Part shown: in pieces, positions 23,148 through 36,796 of the stretch
Layout of the letters: every line of letters begins with the position of its first letter
Numbering within the stretch: position 1 is the stretch's first letter
NCBI RefSeq assembly: GCF_030705305.1
Contig: NZ_JAUZEE010000005.1
Coordinates: 62,001-126,000, forward strand
Direction: 5' to 3'
DNA from: Leptothrix discophora
GTDB lineage: Bacteria > Pseudomonadota > Gammaproteobacteria > Burkholderiales > Burkholderiaceae_C
Length of the DNA stretch: 64,000 nt
Position numbers and translations under genes: made by a program
The notes under the pieces: generated by a model
Told to the model about the DNA's origin: nothing
Database searches by the model: none
Seen by the model: only the letters and a program-made list of their open reading frames with translations

Positions 23148-24668
23148 TCAGCGCCCCGGCATCGAGAAGCGGTAGCCCAGCCCCAGTCCGATGCTGTCGG
23201 CGCTGAAGCGGCGGCCGTCGGCATGGCGGGCGCGGGTCTTGCCCGCCGAGGCCGTCAGCGACCACGGCTCACCCAGGTCCAGGTGCAGCCCGGCGGCGGC
23301 CTTGACGGCCGGGCCGTGCGGGTTGGTGCCGCCCAGAAGCTGACCGAAGAAGCGCCCGCGTGCGCCTGCCTCGTGGCGCTGCTGCAGGCCGATACCGGCC
23401 AGCAGCTCGCCGTAGCCGGGGTAGCCGAGGTAGGCGTTGTAGGCCACGCCGGCCTGCAGCGGGATGAACCAGCGGTCGTCCAGCGCCATGTCCAGCTGGC
23501 CGGCCAGCAGGCGCAGCGGCGCGCGGTCGATGCCGCCGTAGCGGACGTTGAACTCGGTCTGCTGGAACAGGCTCCAGCGCGCGCCCTGGAAGAGGGCCGG
23601 CAGCGCCGCCCCGTCACGGTCGGCCGGACGGATGTGGTAGTTCAGGGCCAGGCCGTAGCCGATGTTGCGCGAGCTGCCCCTGGGCGCGCGCAGGACGCCG
23701 GCCGACAGGGCCAGGCCGAACTCGCGTGACAGCGCGACCTCGGCCGTCGCCTTCGGGTAGACCAGCAGGCCGGGGCCGGTGTCGATCACGTCCGGCGCAT
23801 AGCCGCCCGAGCCGAGGCCGATCTGCCCGTACAGGCTGGTGCGGGGCGACAGCCGCAGCCGCTGGCCGATGCCCCCGAGCATCTGGTTGTAGAGCGGCCG
23901 GCCGCTGTGGCCGACCCCCAGCGCGGCGAACCAGTAGGTGTCGCGCGCCATGAAGTGGGCGTACTGCAGGTCGACCATGCCCAGCGTGCCCTTGAAGGAG
24001 CCTTGTGGATCTTGCTGGTGGATCTGGTCGAGCACGACGCCGAGCATGTTCTCGCCGGCCTCGTCCTCGGCCAGCCGCTGCGCCATCGGCGTCAGCGCCT
24101 GGCCGTGCGACTCGAAGGGGCCGCGGAGGTAGCCGAACGGGAACTGCACGAACAGGTTGGCGGAGGTGTCGCGGATCGCCGCGTCCTGGAACTGCATGCG
24201 CGCGACCTGGGCGCCCAGCGAATAGCCCGTGAACGTGTAGCCCAGCCCGGCATAGCCCTTGATGAAGCCGCCGGTGCCCGACAGGAAGCGGCTGTGCCCG
24301 GCGCTGCGCCCGCCGCCGCCACCGCCCCCGGCCAGGCCGGCCGTCGCGAACAGTCGAGGCGTCAGGTGCTGCTGCAGGTGGACGCCCACGTCGAAGGCCA
24401 TGAAGCCGCCGTATTCGCCCTGGAACAGCGGTGCGTAGGCGCCCATGCCCAGGTAGACCCGCTCGGAGACCCGCTGGTGGATGTGGAAGCCGGCGAGGTC
24501 GATGGGCGCATCGCCCGGCACCCGGATCGACTGGTGGTCCAGCACCACCAGGCCCTCTTCCCGGCGCAGCCCGGCGCCGGATGCGTCGGCCTGCACGGGG
24601 CCTGCGAGCGTGCCGAGCAAGGTCAGCAGGAGCGCGGCGGGCCAGCGGGCGAGGTTCGTGGGCGACAT
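23148..24668 (-). CDS. Predicted outer-membrane beta-barrel protein
   Basis: A 506-residue protein with a signal peptide (about 1-27, ending GPVQADA). The mature part is rich in alternating aromatic/hydrophobic strands separated by Gly-rich turns, such as AGLGYTFTGYSLGAQVARMQF and YWFAALGVGHSG. It ends in IGLGLGYRFSMPGR, a terminal-strand-like segment. A Gly run (residues about 115-121) occurs in one loop. No named family is recognised. The next gene upstream on the same strand encodes a lipoprotein, 129 bp away. Function unknown. Confidence 0.65.
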   Translation of the reverse strand: MSPTNLARWPAALLLTLLGTLAGPVQADASGAGLRREEGLVVLDHQSIRVPGDAPIDLAGFHIHQRVSERVYLGMGAYAPLFQGEYGGFMAFDVGVHLQQHLTPRLFATAGLAGGGGGGGRSAGHSRFLSGTGGFIKGYAGLGYTFTGYSLGAQVARMQFQDAAIRDTSANLFVQFPFGYLRGPFESHGQALTPMAQRLAEDEAGENMLGVVLDQIHQQDPQGSFKGTLGMVDLQYAHFMARDTYWFAALGVGHSGRPLYNQMLGGIGQRLRLSPRTSLYGQIGLGSGGYAPDVIDTGPGLLVYPKATAEVALSREFGLALSAGVLRAPRGSSRNIGYGLALNYHIRPADRDGAALPALFQGARWSLFQQTEFNVRYGGIDRAPLRLLAGQLDMALDDRWFIPLQAGVAYNAYLGYPGYGELLAGIGLQQRHEAGARGRFFGQLLGGTNPHGPAVKAAAGLHLDLGEPWSLTASAGKTRARHADGRRFSADSIGLGLGYRFSMPGR

Positions 24669-24797
24669 GCGCCGAGTGTCCCGGCACGGCGTGGAACGTG
24701 CGCGGCCGACCGGTGCGCGAGCGCGCCAGGCTTCACGGGCGGACCTCGGCGTTGGCCTGCCCGCACGTCGCCTGTTCCGTTTGCGCCACGCCGGCGT

Positions 24798-25925
24798 TCA
24801 GCCGGTGACCAGGCCGTCCATGCGGATGACCTCGAAGTCGCTCCCCTTGACCTGGCCGAGCTGGCTGTTGAGCGTGTCGGGCCAGGCCTCGTCGGGCGCG
24901 CCGCTCAGGTACCAGTTGCTGCCGTTGTCGGCCACGAACATGCCGTAGGTCTTCAGCGCGGTCAGGATGGCCCGGGCCTCGGTGCTGAAGCCCGTCGGGA
25001 TCGCGTAGCTGGCCTTGAGTCGCACCCGCATGCCCATCGGCGGCAGGTTGGCCGACGTGTCGCTCGACGCGACGTGCGTGGCCGGTGGGACATAGGCCCT
25101 GCGCGTGCGCGCCACCGTGAAGCGCAGCGCATGGCGGATGCCGCCGGGGCCGCGGGCCGCTTCCTCGCGCCGGGCCAGTCCGGGAAAGATCGGCAGGCCG
25201 GCCGCATCGGCGCTGGTCCAGCCGGGCCGGCCGAGCGGGCGCACCGTGTTGCTGTCGAGGTGGAAGACCGCGCCGCAGTCGGCGTTCCAGCTGCCGTCGG
25301 ACTGCCGGAAGGCGCGGGCGAGTTCGTAGAGCCGGTGGTTGTCGCGGTCGATCACCAGCACATGGCGGTCGCCGGTGCTGCCGTTGCCGCCCTCGATGGG
25401 CGCGAAGTCCGGGACCGGGTAGGGACCGGCATCGCTCTCGCCCGGATAGGCGGTGAAGTTGACCCGCACCGGCGGCTGCGTGCCGGCCACGACGACATAC
25501 GGGATGCCGATCGGCGCCCCCTGCCAGGTGCCCGCGCCGAAGTCGGGCCGCAGGCCGGTCGCCAGGCCGATGCTGGTCAGGATCGCGTCGGAGTCCGGAT
25601 CGACCGGCGCGGCCGAGATGTCGGTGTTCCAGGCGTTCGAGCCCGGAAACGCGACCGCGCCGTTGAGCGCCGCATTCACGCCGGTGCCCGCGCCGCTGAA
25701 GTCCCCGAAGGTCGTGGCCCCGCTGCCGGTGCCCGGCGTGGGTGCCGGGGCGGCGGCCTGCGAACCGGCGGCATCCGATCCTCCGCCACCTCCGCCGCCA
25801 CAGGCCGCCAGCCAGATCGCCGACAGCGCCGCCAGCGACAGCCGCCGCCGATCGGGCGAGTCGGGGCCGGTCAGGGCGGGGGCATCCGGGGACGGGGCGA
25901 GCGGGACGGGGAGCGGAACAGCCAT
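24798..25925 (-). CDS. Predicted lipoprotein of unknown function
   Basis: A 375-residue protein. After an unusually long ~25-residue Pro-rich N-region, RRRLSLAALSAIWLAAC forms a lipoprotein signal with the lipidated Cys near residue 42, followed at once by a Gly7 run and an Ala/Pro linker. The globular part contains DRHVLVIDRDNHRLYELARAF, FHLDSNTVRPLGRPGWTSADAAGLPIFPGL and a C-terminal ILTALKTYGMFVADNGSNWYLSG segment. Together these look like an extracellular catalytic or binding domain, but I cannot name the family with confidence. No signal-independent start is better. Confidence 0.65.
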   Translation of the reverse strand: MAVPLPVPLAPSPDAPALTGPDSPDRRRLSLAALSAIWLAACGGGGGGGSDAAGSQAAAPAPTPGTGSGATTFGDFSGAGTGVNAALNGAVAFPGSNAWNTDISAAPVDPDSDAILTSIGLATGLRPDFGAGTWQGAPIGIPYVVVAGTQPPVRVNFTAYPGESDAGPYPVPDFAPIEGGNGSTGDRHVLVIDRDNHRLYELARAFRQSDGSWNADCGAVFHLDSNTVRPLGRPGWTSADAAGLPIFPGLARREEAARGPGGIRHALRFTVARTRRAYVPPATHVASSDTSANLPPMGMRVRLKASYAIPTGFSTEARAILTALKTYGMFVADNGSNWYLSGAPDEAWPDTLNSQLGQVKGSDFEVIRMDGLVTG

Positions 25926-26169
25926 GCCCGGAGTCTGGCCGCTGCGCGGGCGAGATGCTGTGCCAGGGTGTGGGCGGGGGTAAGGGCGGGTGACGTTCTG
26001 TGAGCCAGCAGATCTTTTTCACGCCCACTGTCGAAATCACCCCCCTGCCGCGTGTCATCCCCATGATCGTGACCCTCGTGCAGCGCACGGTGGTCACGGT
26101 CGAGGCCCGGTGCAGGCTCTCGCGCTGACCCGGATTGACACCCTTCTTCCCCCTGCCAAGGATCACCCC

Positions 26170-26538
26170 ATGCAATACATGCTGCTGCTCAATGAACCCG
26201 CCAGCGAATTCGCCCGGCGCCACGACCCCGAACAGGCCGGCGCCTACTGGGGCGGCTGGAATGCCTTCATCGGTGCGATGGCCCAGGCCGGCGTCATCGT
26301 CAAGGGCGATGGCCTGCTGGGTCCGGACACCGCCACGACCGTGCGCATCCGCGACGGCAAGCGGGTCGTGCAGGACGGTCCCTATGCCGACACGAAGGAA
26401 CAGCTCGGCGGCTACTTCGTCATCGAGGTGCCTGACCTCGACGCCGCGCTGGAATGGGCCGCCCGCGCGCCGTCGGCGGCCAGCGCCTCGGTGGAGGTGC
26501 GTCCGGTGATGCCGCCGATGGCGCCTCCCGGCGCATGA
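26170..26538 (+). CDS. YCII/DGPF-domain protein
   Basis: A 122-residue YCII-related protein with the DGPF-type motif DGPYADTKEQLGGYFVIEV (about 75-93) and N-terminal MQYMLLLNEP. Proteins of this family are typically encoded beside ECF42 sigma factors. Here the stop codon overlaps the sigma gene's ATG (ATGA, 26535-26538). Biochemical function is unknown; a ligand-binding ferredoxin-like fold is expected. Confidence 0.9.
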   Translation: MQYMLLLNEPASEFARRHDPEQAGAYWGGWNAFIGAMAQAGVIVKGDGLLGPDTATTVRIRDGKRVVQDGPYADTKEQLGGYFVIEVPDLDAALEWAARAPSAASASVEVRPVMPPMAPPGA

Positions 26539-27782
26539 CCGGGCGCTTGACCGGGCGCATGACCGGGCGCGAGGTGGCGAGCCAGGCCGCGGAACGGTCG
26601 GCGCGGGATTCCTACGGCCGTCTGCTGGCCTTGCTGGCGTCCCGCTCGCGCGACATCGCCGCCTCGGAGGACGCGCTGTCCGACGCCTTCGTCGCGGCGC
26701 TGCGGACCTGGCCGGTCGACGGCGTGCCGGCCAACCCCGATGCCTGGCTGCTGACCGCCGCCCGCAACAGCCACCGCAACACGCTGCGTCACCGCGGCGT
26801 GGTCGACGCCTCGGCGCTCGACCTGGCGCTGCTGCAGGACGGCTACGCGCCCGATGCCCCGGTGGTGCCGGACGACCGGCTCAAGCTGCTGTTCGTCTGC
26901 GCCCATCCGGCCCTCGATCCGGCGGTGCGCACGCCGCTGATGCTGCAGACCGTGCTCGGCCTGGACGCGGCCCGGATTGGCGCAGCCTTCCTCGTCGCAC
27001 CCGCGACGATGGGCCAGCGGCTGGTGCGGGCCAAGGCCCGGATCCGGGATGCCGGCCTGCGCTTCGAGCTGCCCACGGCCGAGGACCTGCCCGAGCGCCT
27101 GCTCGATGTGCTCGGCGCGATCTACGCGGCCTTCGGCACCAGCTGGGACGCGCTGCCCGGCGCCGACACCGGCCTGCACGACCTGTGCGGCGAGGCACTG
27201 TTCCTCGGCCGCCTGCTGGTGGCCCTGCTGCCCGACGAGCCGGAGGCCCGCGGCCTGCTCGCGCTGATGCTCTATTGCGAGGCCCGCCGCCCGGCCCGAC
27301 GGGGCGCCGACGGTGCCTTCATCCCGCTCAAGCGCCAGGATGCCCGGCTCTGGACCCGCGAGCTGATCGTCGAGGCCGAGCACCAGCTCATGCAGGCGGC
27401 CACGCACGGCGTCTTCGGGCGCTACCAGTGCGAGGCCGCGATCCAGTCGGTCCACGTCCAGCGCCCCATCACCGGCCGCACCCACCACGAGGCGCTGGCC
27501 ACGCTCTACGGCCTGCTGGCCGCACACAGCCCGAGCATCGGCGTGCGGGTCGCGCAGGCCGCCGCCCGCATCGAGGCGGGCGACGCGGCCCAGGCCCGCG
27601 CCATCCTGGACGCGCTGGCGGGCGCCGATGTCGCGGGCTACCAGCCCTACTGGGTCACCCGCGCGAACCTGCATGCCACCCAGGGCGAGCCTGCGGCCGC
27701 GCACGAGGCGCTGCAGCGCGCCATCGGCCTGACCGAGGACCCGGCGATCCGCGAATACCTGCGGCGGTCGCTCGGGGCCTAG
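26535..27782 (+). CDS. ECF sigma factor, ECF42-like with C-terminal TPR-like extension
   Basis: A 415-residue protein much longer than ordinary ECF sigma factors. A sigma-2-like region (about 10-95, DSYGRLLALLASRSRDIAASEDALSDAF) and a sigma-4-like region (about 115-175) precede a ~240-residue helical extension with TPR-like helices near the end. That matches group ECF42, which is paired with DGPF/YCII proteins instead of an anti-sigma factor. The start overlaps the YCII stop. The first codons contain three copies of ATGACCGGGCGC-like sequence, so an in-frame ATG eight codons further in (26559) is an alternative start. Confidence 0.9.
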   Translation: MTGRLTGRMTGREVASQAAERSARDSYGRLLALLASRSRDIAASEDALSDAFVAALRTWPVDGVPANPDAWLLTAARNSHRNTLRHRGVVDASALDLALLQDGYAPDAPVVPDDRLKLLFVCAHPALDPAVRTPLMLQTVLGLDAARIGAAFLVAPATMGQRLVRAKARIRDAGLRFELPTAEDLPERLLDVLGAIYAAFGTSWDALPGADTGLHDLCGEALFLGRLLVALLPDEPEARGLLALMLYCEARRPARRGADGAFIPLKRQDARLWTRELIVEAEHQLMQAATHGVFGRYQCEAAIQSVHVQRPITGRTHHEALATLYGLLAAHSPSIGVRVAQAAARIEAGDAAQARAILDALAGADVAGYQPYWVTRANLHATQGEPAAAHEALQRAIGLTEDPAIREYLRRSLGA

Positions 27783-27815
27783 GGCAAGCGGGCCGTGCAG
27801 GGCGCAGCCGCGCGC

Positions 27816-28268
27816 TCAAGCCGGTTCGAACACGACGCCCTTGGTCAGGAGGAAGCAGCCGTAGGGCCGCGATTCCGAGTTCTGCACGACCGCGAAGCAT
27901 CGCGTCGCCGCCGCGTAGAAATCGGCCCGCGCGATCACCCGGTGCGCGATCGGCCGGCCCTCGGCGGCGTGGCAGACGGCCAGCACGTCGGCATGGACCG
28001 ACAGCACCTGGCCCGGCGCATCGACCGGATCCATCCACGCCAGCGGCTGGTCCACGAAGGTGTCCAGCGGCAGCAGCTCAAGGATGCCGGCGACGGACGT
28101 CGGCGCGTCCATGCCACCCAGCGTCACGAGCCGCTGGCTGCGCGTCTGCTGCGCGATGGCCCAGGCCGGGAAGTTGCGATCGACGACGGCCAGCTGGTCC
28201 CCGTGGCCCATGGCGGCGAGGATCCAGAGCAGGTCGGCGTCCATGAAATCGGGGATGCGCTTGAGCAT
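27816..28268 (-). CDS. fucU: RbsD/FucU family sugar mutarotase
   Basis: A 150-residue protein of the RbsD/FucU family. The start MLKRIPDFMDADLLWILAAMGHGDQLAVVDRNFP contains the catalytic histidine (H22) in the family-typical MGHGD. Later motifs ERPIAHRVIARADFY-like and ESRPYGCFLLTKGVV resemble FucU more than RbsD. It interconverts anomers of L-fucose or a related sugar in the cytoplasm. No fucose catabolic genes are adjacent, so the physiological sugar is uncertain. The start has GGAG seven bases upstream. Confidence 0.85.
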   Translation of the reverse strand: MLKRIPDFMDADLLWILAAMGHGDQLAVVDRNFPAWAIAQQTRSQRLVTLGGMDAPTSVAGILELLPLDTFVDQPLAWMDPVDAPGQVLSVHADVLAVCHAAEGRPIAHRVIARADFYAAATRCFAVVQNSESRPYGCFLLTKGVVFEPA

Positions 28269-28319
28269 GGCGGGCTCCGTGGGGTGAAGGGCAGGGAAGG
28301 GCGGGGAGGTGCGGGCAAG

Positions 28320-28578
28320 GGTACTGCGTGGCCAGCGCACGTTGCGCCAGCACCGGGGCAGGCCGGTCGGTCACGCGCTTGGCCTGCCGGAACACCGGCA
28401 CCAGTTCGGGCGGCCGCACGAGGTCGCCCAGGCGCAGCTCATCAGGCAGCCCGGATCCTCGAAGACGAAGGCGTCCGAAGGGTTCAGCAGCAGCCGGTAG
28501 ATGCAGCAACCGGTAGATGCAGCGGCCGGGCCTGCCAGGCGCTGCGTCGAGCGAGTCCGAGGATGAAAACTGGCCCAT
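28320..28578 (-). pseudogene. Possible frameshifted gene remnant
   Basis: Coding-like, GC3-rich sequence switches frame. An outer frame gives GRCIYRLL and, further on, LPDELRLGDLVRPPELVPVF; the middle (about 28455-28505) reads RLLLNPSDAFVFEDPG only in another frame. A 16-bp tandem duplication (CCGGTAGATGCAGC at 28494 and 28510 on the plus strand) explains the first shift. The family is not recognised and the boundaries are approximate. The outer frame stays open into fucU, so a real but odd ORF cannot be excluded. Confidence 0.3.
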
Positions 28579-28668
28579 CGAGAATCACGGGAACCGGCGC
28601 TTCTCATTGAGCCGGTCAGGGGCGACGATCGGGTCTTCGCGCCTGTCACCCTTGCCGCTGGACGCCCC

Positions 28669-29292
28669 ATGTACATCCCCCCGCACTTCGCCGAAACCCG
28701 CCCTGAAGTCTTCCAGCGCGTCATGCGCGAGCACCCGCTGGGCATGCTGGTGACGAGCACACCGGCGGGACTGGACGCCGACCACATCCCCTTCGAGTAC
28801 GAGCCCGGCAGCGACGGCGGTCCGGGCGTCCTGAGTGCCCATGTCGCGCGCGCCAACCCGCTTTGGCAACGCTGCCCGACGGGCACCCCGGTGCTGGTCG
28901 TCTTCCGCGGCGCGCAGGCCTACATCTCGCCGAACTGGTATCCCAGCAAGCACGAGACGCACCGCCAGGTGCCGACCTGGAACTATGAAGTGGTCCACGT
29001 GCAGGGCATCCTGAACGTCCACGACGACGAGCGCTACGTGCGTCGGCTGGTCGCCCGGCTCACGCGAACACATGAAGCCTCCGAGCCCCAGCCCTGGAAG
29101 ATGGGTGACGCGCCACCGGACTACCTGGACGAGATGCTGCGGCACATCGTCGGCATCGAGGTTGCCGTCACGTCCATCGTGGGCAAGGTCAAGGCCAGCC
29201 AGAACAAGGAAACGCGCGACCGCCAGGGCGTCGTCGAGAACCTCGGGGCCAGAGGCCATGACGCGATGGCGGCGCTGGTGCGTCAGGTCTGA
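28669..29292 (+). CDS. paiB: PaiB-family FMN-binding protein
   Basis: A 207-residue protein with the PaiB pattern: MYIPPHFAE start, MLVTSTPAGLDADHIPFEYE, LSAHVARANPLW, YISPNWYPSKHETHRQVPTWNYEVVHV and the C-terminal SQNKETRDRQGVVENL. The split-barrel flavin-reductase-like fold binds FMN. In Bacillus PaiB was described as a repressor of sporulation and protease genes; in Proteobacteria the role is unclear. The partner PaiA acetyltransferase is not adjacent. The 400 bp upstream contains the possible gene remnant. Confidence 0.88.
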   Translation: MYIPPHFAETRPEVFQRVMREHPLGMLVTSTPAGLDADHIPFEYEPGSDGGPGVLSAHVARANPLWQRCPTGTPVLVVFRGAQAYISPNWYPSKHETHRQVPTWNYEVVHVQGILNVHDDERYVRRLVARLTRTHEASEPQPWKMGDAPPDYLDEMLRHIVGIEVAVTSIVGKVKASQNKETRDRQGVVENLGARGHDAMAALVRQV

Positions 29293-29366
29293 AGCGGCCG
29301 CGCGCATCCAGGCCTTCGTTCACGACCCGCCGCCACCGCCCGCTGTTACCGCCCGCCGCCACTGCC

Positions 29367-29726
29367 ATGTACACCGCCACCTTCACCTTCGCCAGGAAGG
29401 ACTTCGACGACGCGTTCCACGCGCTCGACGGGGTCATCTCGGCCATCGCGCAATCGACGCCCGGCTACCTGGGCGAGGAAGCGTGGGAGAACCCGTCGAA
29501 CGGGCTGATCTCCAACGTGTACTACTGGGAATCGCTGGAAGCGCTGTCGGCGCTGATGAACCATCCCGCGCACCGCGAGGCGAAGCGGCAGCAAGGCCGC
29601 TGGCTGGACGGCTACCAGGTGGTCATCGCCGAGGTCATCGGCAACCACGGCGACCGTGGCATCCCGCACCCGCTGGCCGACCGTCCGCTCCCGATGCCGG
29701 TCGGCCAGCAGCACGTGGGAGCGTGA
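29367..29726 (+). CDS. Antibiotic biosynthesis monooxygenase-fold (dimeric alpha-beta barrel) protein
   Basis: A 119-residue protein with an ABM-like pattern: MYTATFTFARKDFDDAFHALDGVISAIAQSTPGYLGEEAW, then YYWESLEALSALMNHPAHREAKRQ and GYQVVIAEVI. The tryptophan/serine segment WESLEAL and the HPAHREAK helix are typical of this fold. Members include heme-degrading and quinone-forming enzymes and many without known reaction. It is convergent with gyrB. Confidence 0.75.
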   Translation: MYTATFTFARKDFDDAFHALDGVISAIAQSTPGYLGEEAWENPSNGLISNVYYWESLEALSALMNHPAHREAKRQQGRWLDGYQVVIAEVIGNHGDRGIPHPLADRPLPMPVGQQHVGA

Positions 29727-29734
29727 AGGCGGTG

Positions 29735-29750
29735 CAGCCCTCCCGGGCTG
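29735..29750. terminator. Weak hairpin between convergent genes
   Basis: CAGCCC-TCCC-GGGCTG in the 46-bp gap between the ABM-fold gene and gyrB. The stem is six base pairs, with no T-run on either side. It could serve as a weak bidirectional terminator. Confidence 0.3.
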
Positions 29751-29772
29751 TCCTGGTGCCGGTCAAGCCCCA

Positions 29773-33610
<3,838 letters not shown>

Positions 33611-33735
33611 GTGCTGTCTCACCCGTGTCTTGATGGTGCGGAAGGGCTCCGCTGGTCGTGGCGTTTCGCGCGCGCGAAGCCGACATTTTCGCCTGAATTC
33701 GGGGCGGGCCCGCAGGCGCCCCGCCGCGTCCGGCC

Positions 33736-35286
<1,551 letters not shown>

Positions 35287-35733
35287 CTTCTAGGAATGTG
35301 GATAACTCTTCTTGGGGGGCGCGATTGTAGACACAAGAATCGGCCCGAAGGCGTGGTTATCCACAGTTTCATGGCCGGGGTCAAGGCGGCGTTTCCGAGC
35401 GGCTGCGCGCGTGCTTCATTGACGCTTCCGGCTGGATTTGTTGTAATGCCGGGTTTCCCGAGTCGGGGGGTCTGTCCGTGGGCGAGCGCCGCAACGCAGA
35501 AGCGAAAAGCTGAAGCGGAGGCGCACGGTTCCTGCGGTGCGCAGTCCCCAGTCCTGGCCGCGCAGCGGTACACGGACTGCCCGCGCTGCGGGGCCCGGGC
35601 AGTCGACAACCTGATCGCCCGGTAGGCCGCGTCAGCCGCCCGGATGCCGTTCTGGCGCGGTCCTGTCGAACAACACTGTCCAAGCCTGACCGTGCGCAGC
35701 GTGCGCCGGCACAGGCGCAACCGAGGATCCAAC
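35287..35733. other. Probable chromosomal origin region (oriC) between dnaA and rpmH
   Basis: A 447-bp gene-free stretch with two perfect DnaA boxes in opposite orientation: TGTGGATAA at 35297-35305 and TTATCCACA at 35357-35365. A TACAAT-like minus-strand -10 (35324-35329) lies between them and could be the dnaA promoter. Near-perfect boxes occur further right inside rnpA (TGTGGATGA at 36062-36070, TTGTCCACA at 36399-36407). The transcription direction switches here. Only two perfect boxes and no clear AT-rich unwinding element were seen, so the functional origin could extend into neighbours. Confidence 0.65.
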
Positions 35734-35868
35734 ATGAAGCGCACCTATCAGCCCTCGAAGGTCCGTCGTGCCCGTACGCACGGCTTCCTGGTTCGCATGA
35801 AAACCACCGGCGGCCGCAAGGTCATCGCCAACCGCCGCGCCAAGGGCCGCAAGCGCCTGGGTCTCTGA
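35734..35868 (+). CDS. rpmH: 50S ribosomal protein L34
   Basis: A 44-residue L34 with the full family sequence pattern: [19 protein letters not shown] at the start and AKGRKRLGL at the end. First gene of the rightward rpmH-rnpA-yidD-yidC-mnmE series. The 5' side contains the origin region. Confidence 0.98.
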   Translation: MKRTYQPSKVRRARTHGFLVRMKTTGGRKVIANRRAKGRKRLGL

Positions 35869-35921
35869 TCCCCACGGGCGCGTCGCCGATCCGGCCACGG
35901 CCGCTCGCCTGACCTCGCGTC

Positions 35922-36410
35922 ATGCTGTGCAGCCTCGATGGTGCCAAGCGATTCCAGGCGGTGCTGGCGACACGACCCTGTTCAAAGAGTGCGCATTTCA
36001 TGCTGCACTACCGGGCGGTGGACAAGTTGTCAACAGCCCCGCCAGTCGGTGTGGGTCGGCTTGTGGATGACTTCGGCGGCCGGCCGGTCCCCGTCAGCCT
36101 GGGACTGGTCGTTCCGAAGCGGCATGCCCGTCGCGCCGTGACGCGCAACCTCGTGCGTCGCGAGGCGCGGGCCCAGATGACGCAGCGCGCCGACCACCTG
36201 CCGCCGGGCGACTGGGTGTTGCGCCTGCGTGCCCCATTCGATCGCTCCACATTCAGCAGCGCCGCCTCGGCCGCGCTGCTGCTGGTCGTGCGCGAAGAGA
36301 TCACGCGGCTGATCGCCGACGGCCTGCGTGCCGTCGCGAAGGCATCGGCGCGTGCGTCCGTGCCATTGCCCTTGCCGGTGCCGGCTCCAGCGTCCGGGTT
36401 GTCCACATGA
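35922..36410 (+). CDS. rnpA: Ribonuclease P protein component
   Basis: A 162-residue RnpA. The RNA-binding signature is KRHARRAVTRNLVRREAR (about 66-83), preceded by SLGLVVPKRHARRA. N-terminal KRFQAVL and the C-terminal helix LLLVVREEITRLI fit the family. There is an extra Ala/Pro-rich tail of ~25 residues. It starts 53 bp after rpmH and ends in an ATGA overlap with yidD. Two near-consensus DnaA boxes fall within the gene. Confidence 0.95.
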   Translation: MLCSLDGAKRFQAVLATRPCSKSAHFMLHYRAVDKLSTAPPVGVGRLVDDFGGRPVPVSLGLVVPKRHARRAVTRNLVRREARAQMTQRADHLPPGDWVLRLRAPFDRSTFSSAASAALLLVVREEITRLIADGLRAVAKASARASVPLPLPVPAPASGLST

Positions 36411-36796
36411 CCGCCTCGCCCGATGTGCCAGTCGGGACCGCTGCGGCCATTGCCATGCGGCGGTCCTCGCTGATGCAGCGTCTGCTGATCGCCATCGTGC
36501 GCGGCTACCGTTACCTCTTGAGCCCCTGGCTGGGCTCGGCCTGCCGTTTCGAGCCGACCTGTTCCATTTATGCGCTGGACGCCCTCGGGCGACATGGCGC
36601 CGCCACCGGCGCCCGCCTGACGCTGTGGCGCCTGGCGCGCTGTCATCCGTGGTGCGCCGGCGGCTGCGATCCGGTGCCGACACGGCCCCGGCCGCTCTTT
36701 TCCTCGCTGCCGGGCCTGTCCCGGCTGTCTTCCGATCCGCAAGGCGCCGATGCGGCGACCGGCGGATCCTCGCCAGTACGAAAGAACTCGCCATGA
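36407..36796 (+). CDS. yidD: Membrane protein insertion efficiency factor YidD
   Basis: A 129-residue YidD. The conserved core YRYLLSPWLGSACRFEPTCSIYALDAL begins about residue 34, followed by HGAATGARLTLWRLARCHPWCAGGCDPVP. The N-terminal ~16 residues before MRRSSLMQRLL are extra; translation may start at one of the internal Met codons, but the ATG at 36407 overlaps the rnpA stop. It is associated with the inner membrane and assists YidC-dependent insertion. The C-terminal ~30 residues are Ser/Pro-rich. Confidence 0.95.
   Translation: MTASPDVPVGTAAAIAMRRSSLMQRLLIAIVRGYRYLLSPWLGSACRFEPTCSIYALDALGRHGAATGARLTLWRLARCHPWCAGGCDPVPTRPRPLFSSLPGLSRLSSDPQGADAATGGSSPVRKNSP

Noticed and set aside
27816-27850. 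GGTTCGAA as a tRNA T-loop
   Set aside because: No acceptor, anticodon or D-arm can be drawn around it; it is the 3' end of the fucU coding sequence.
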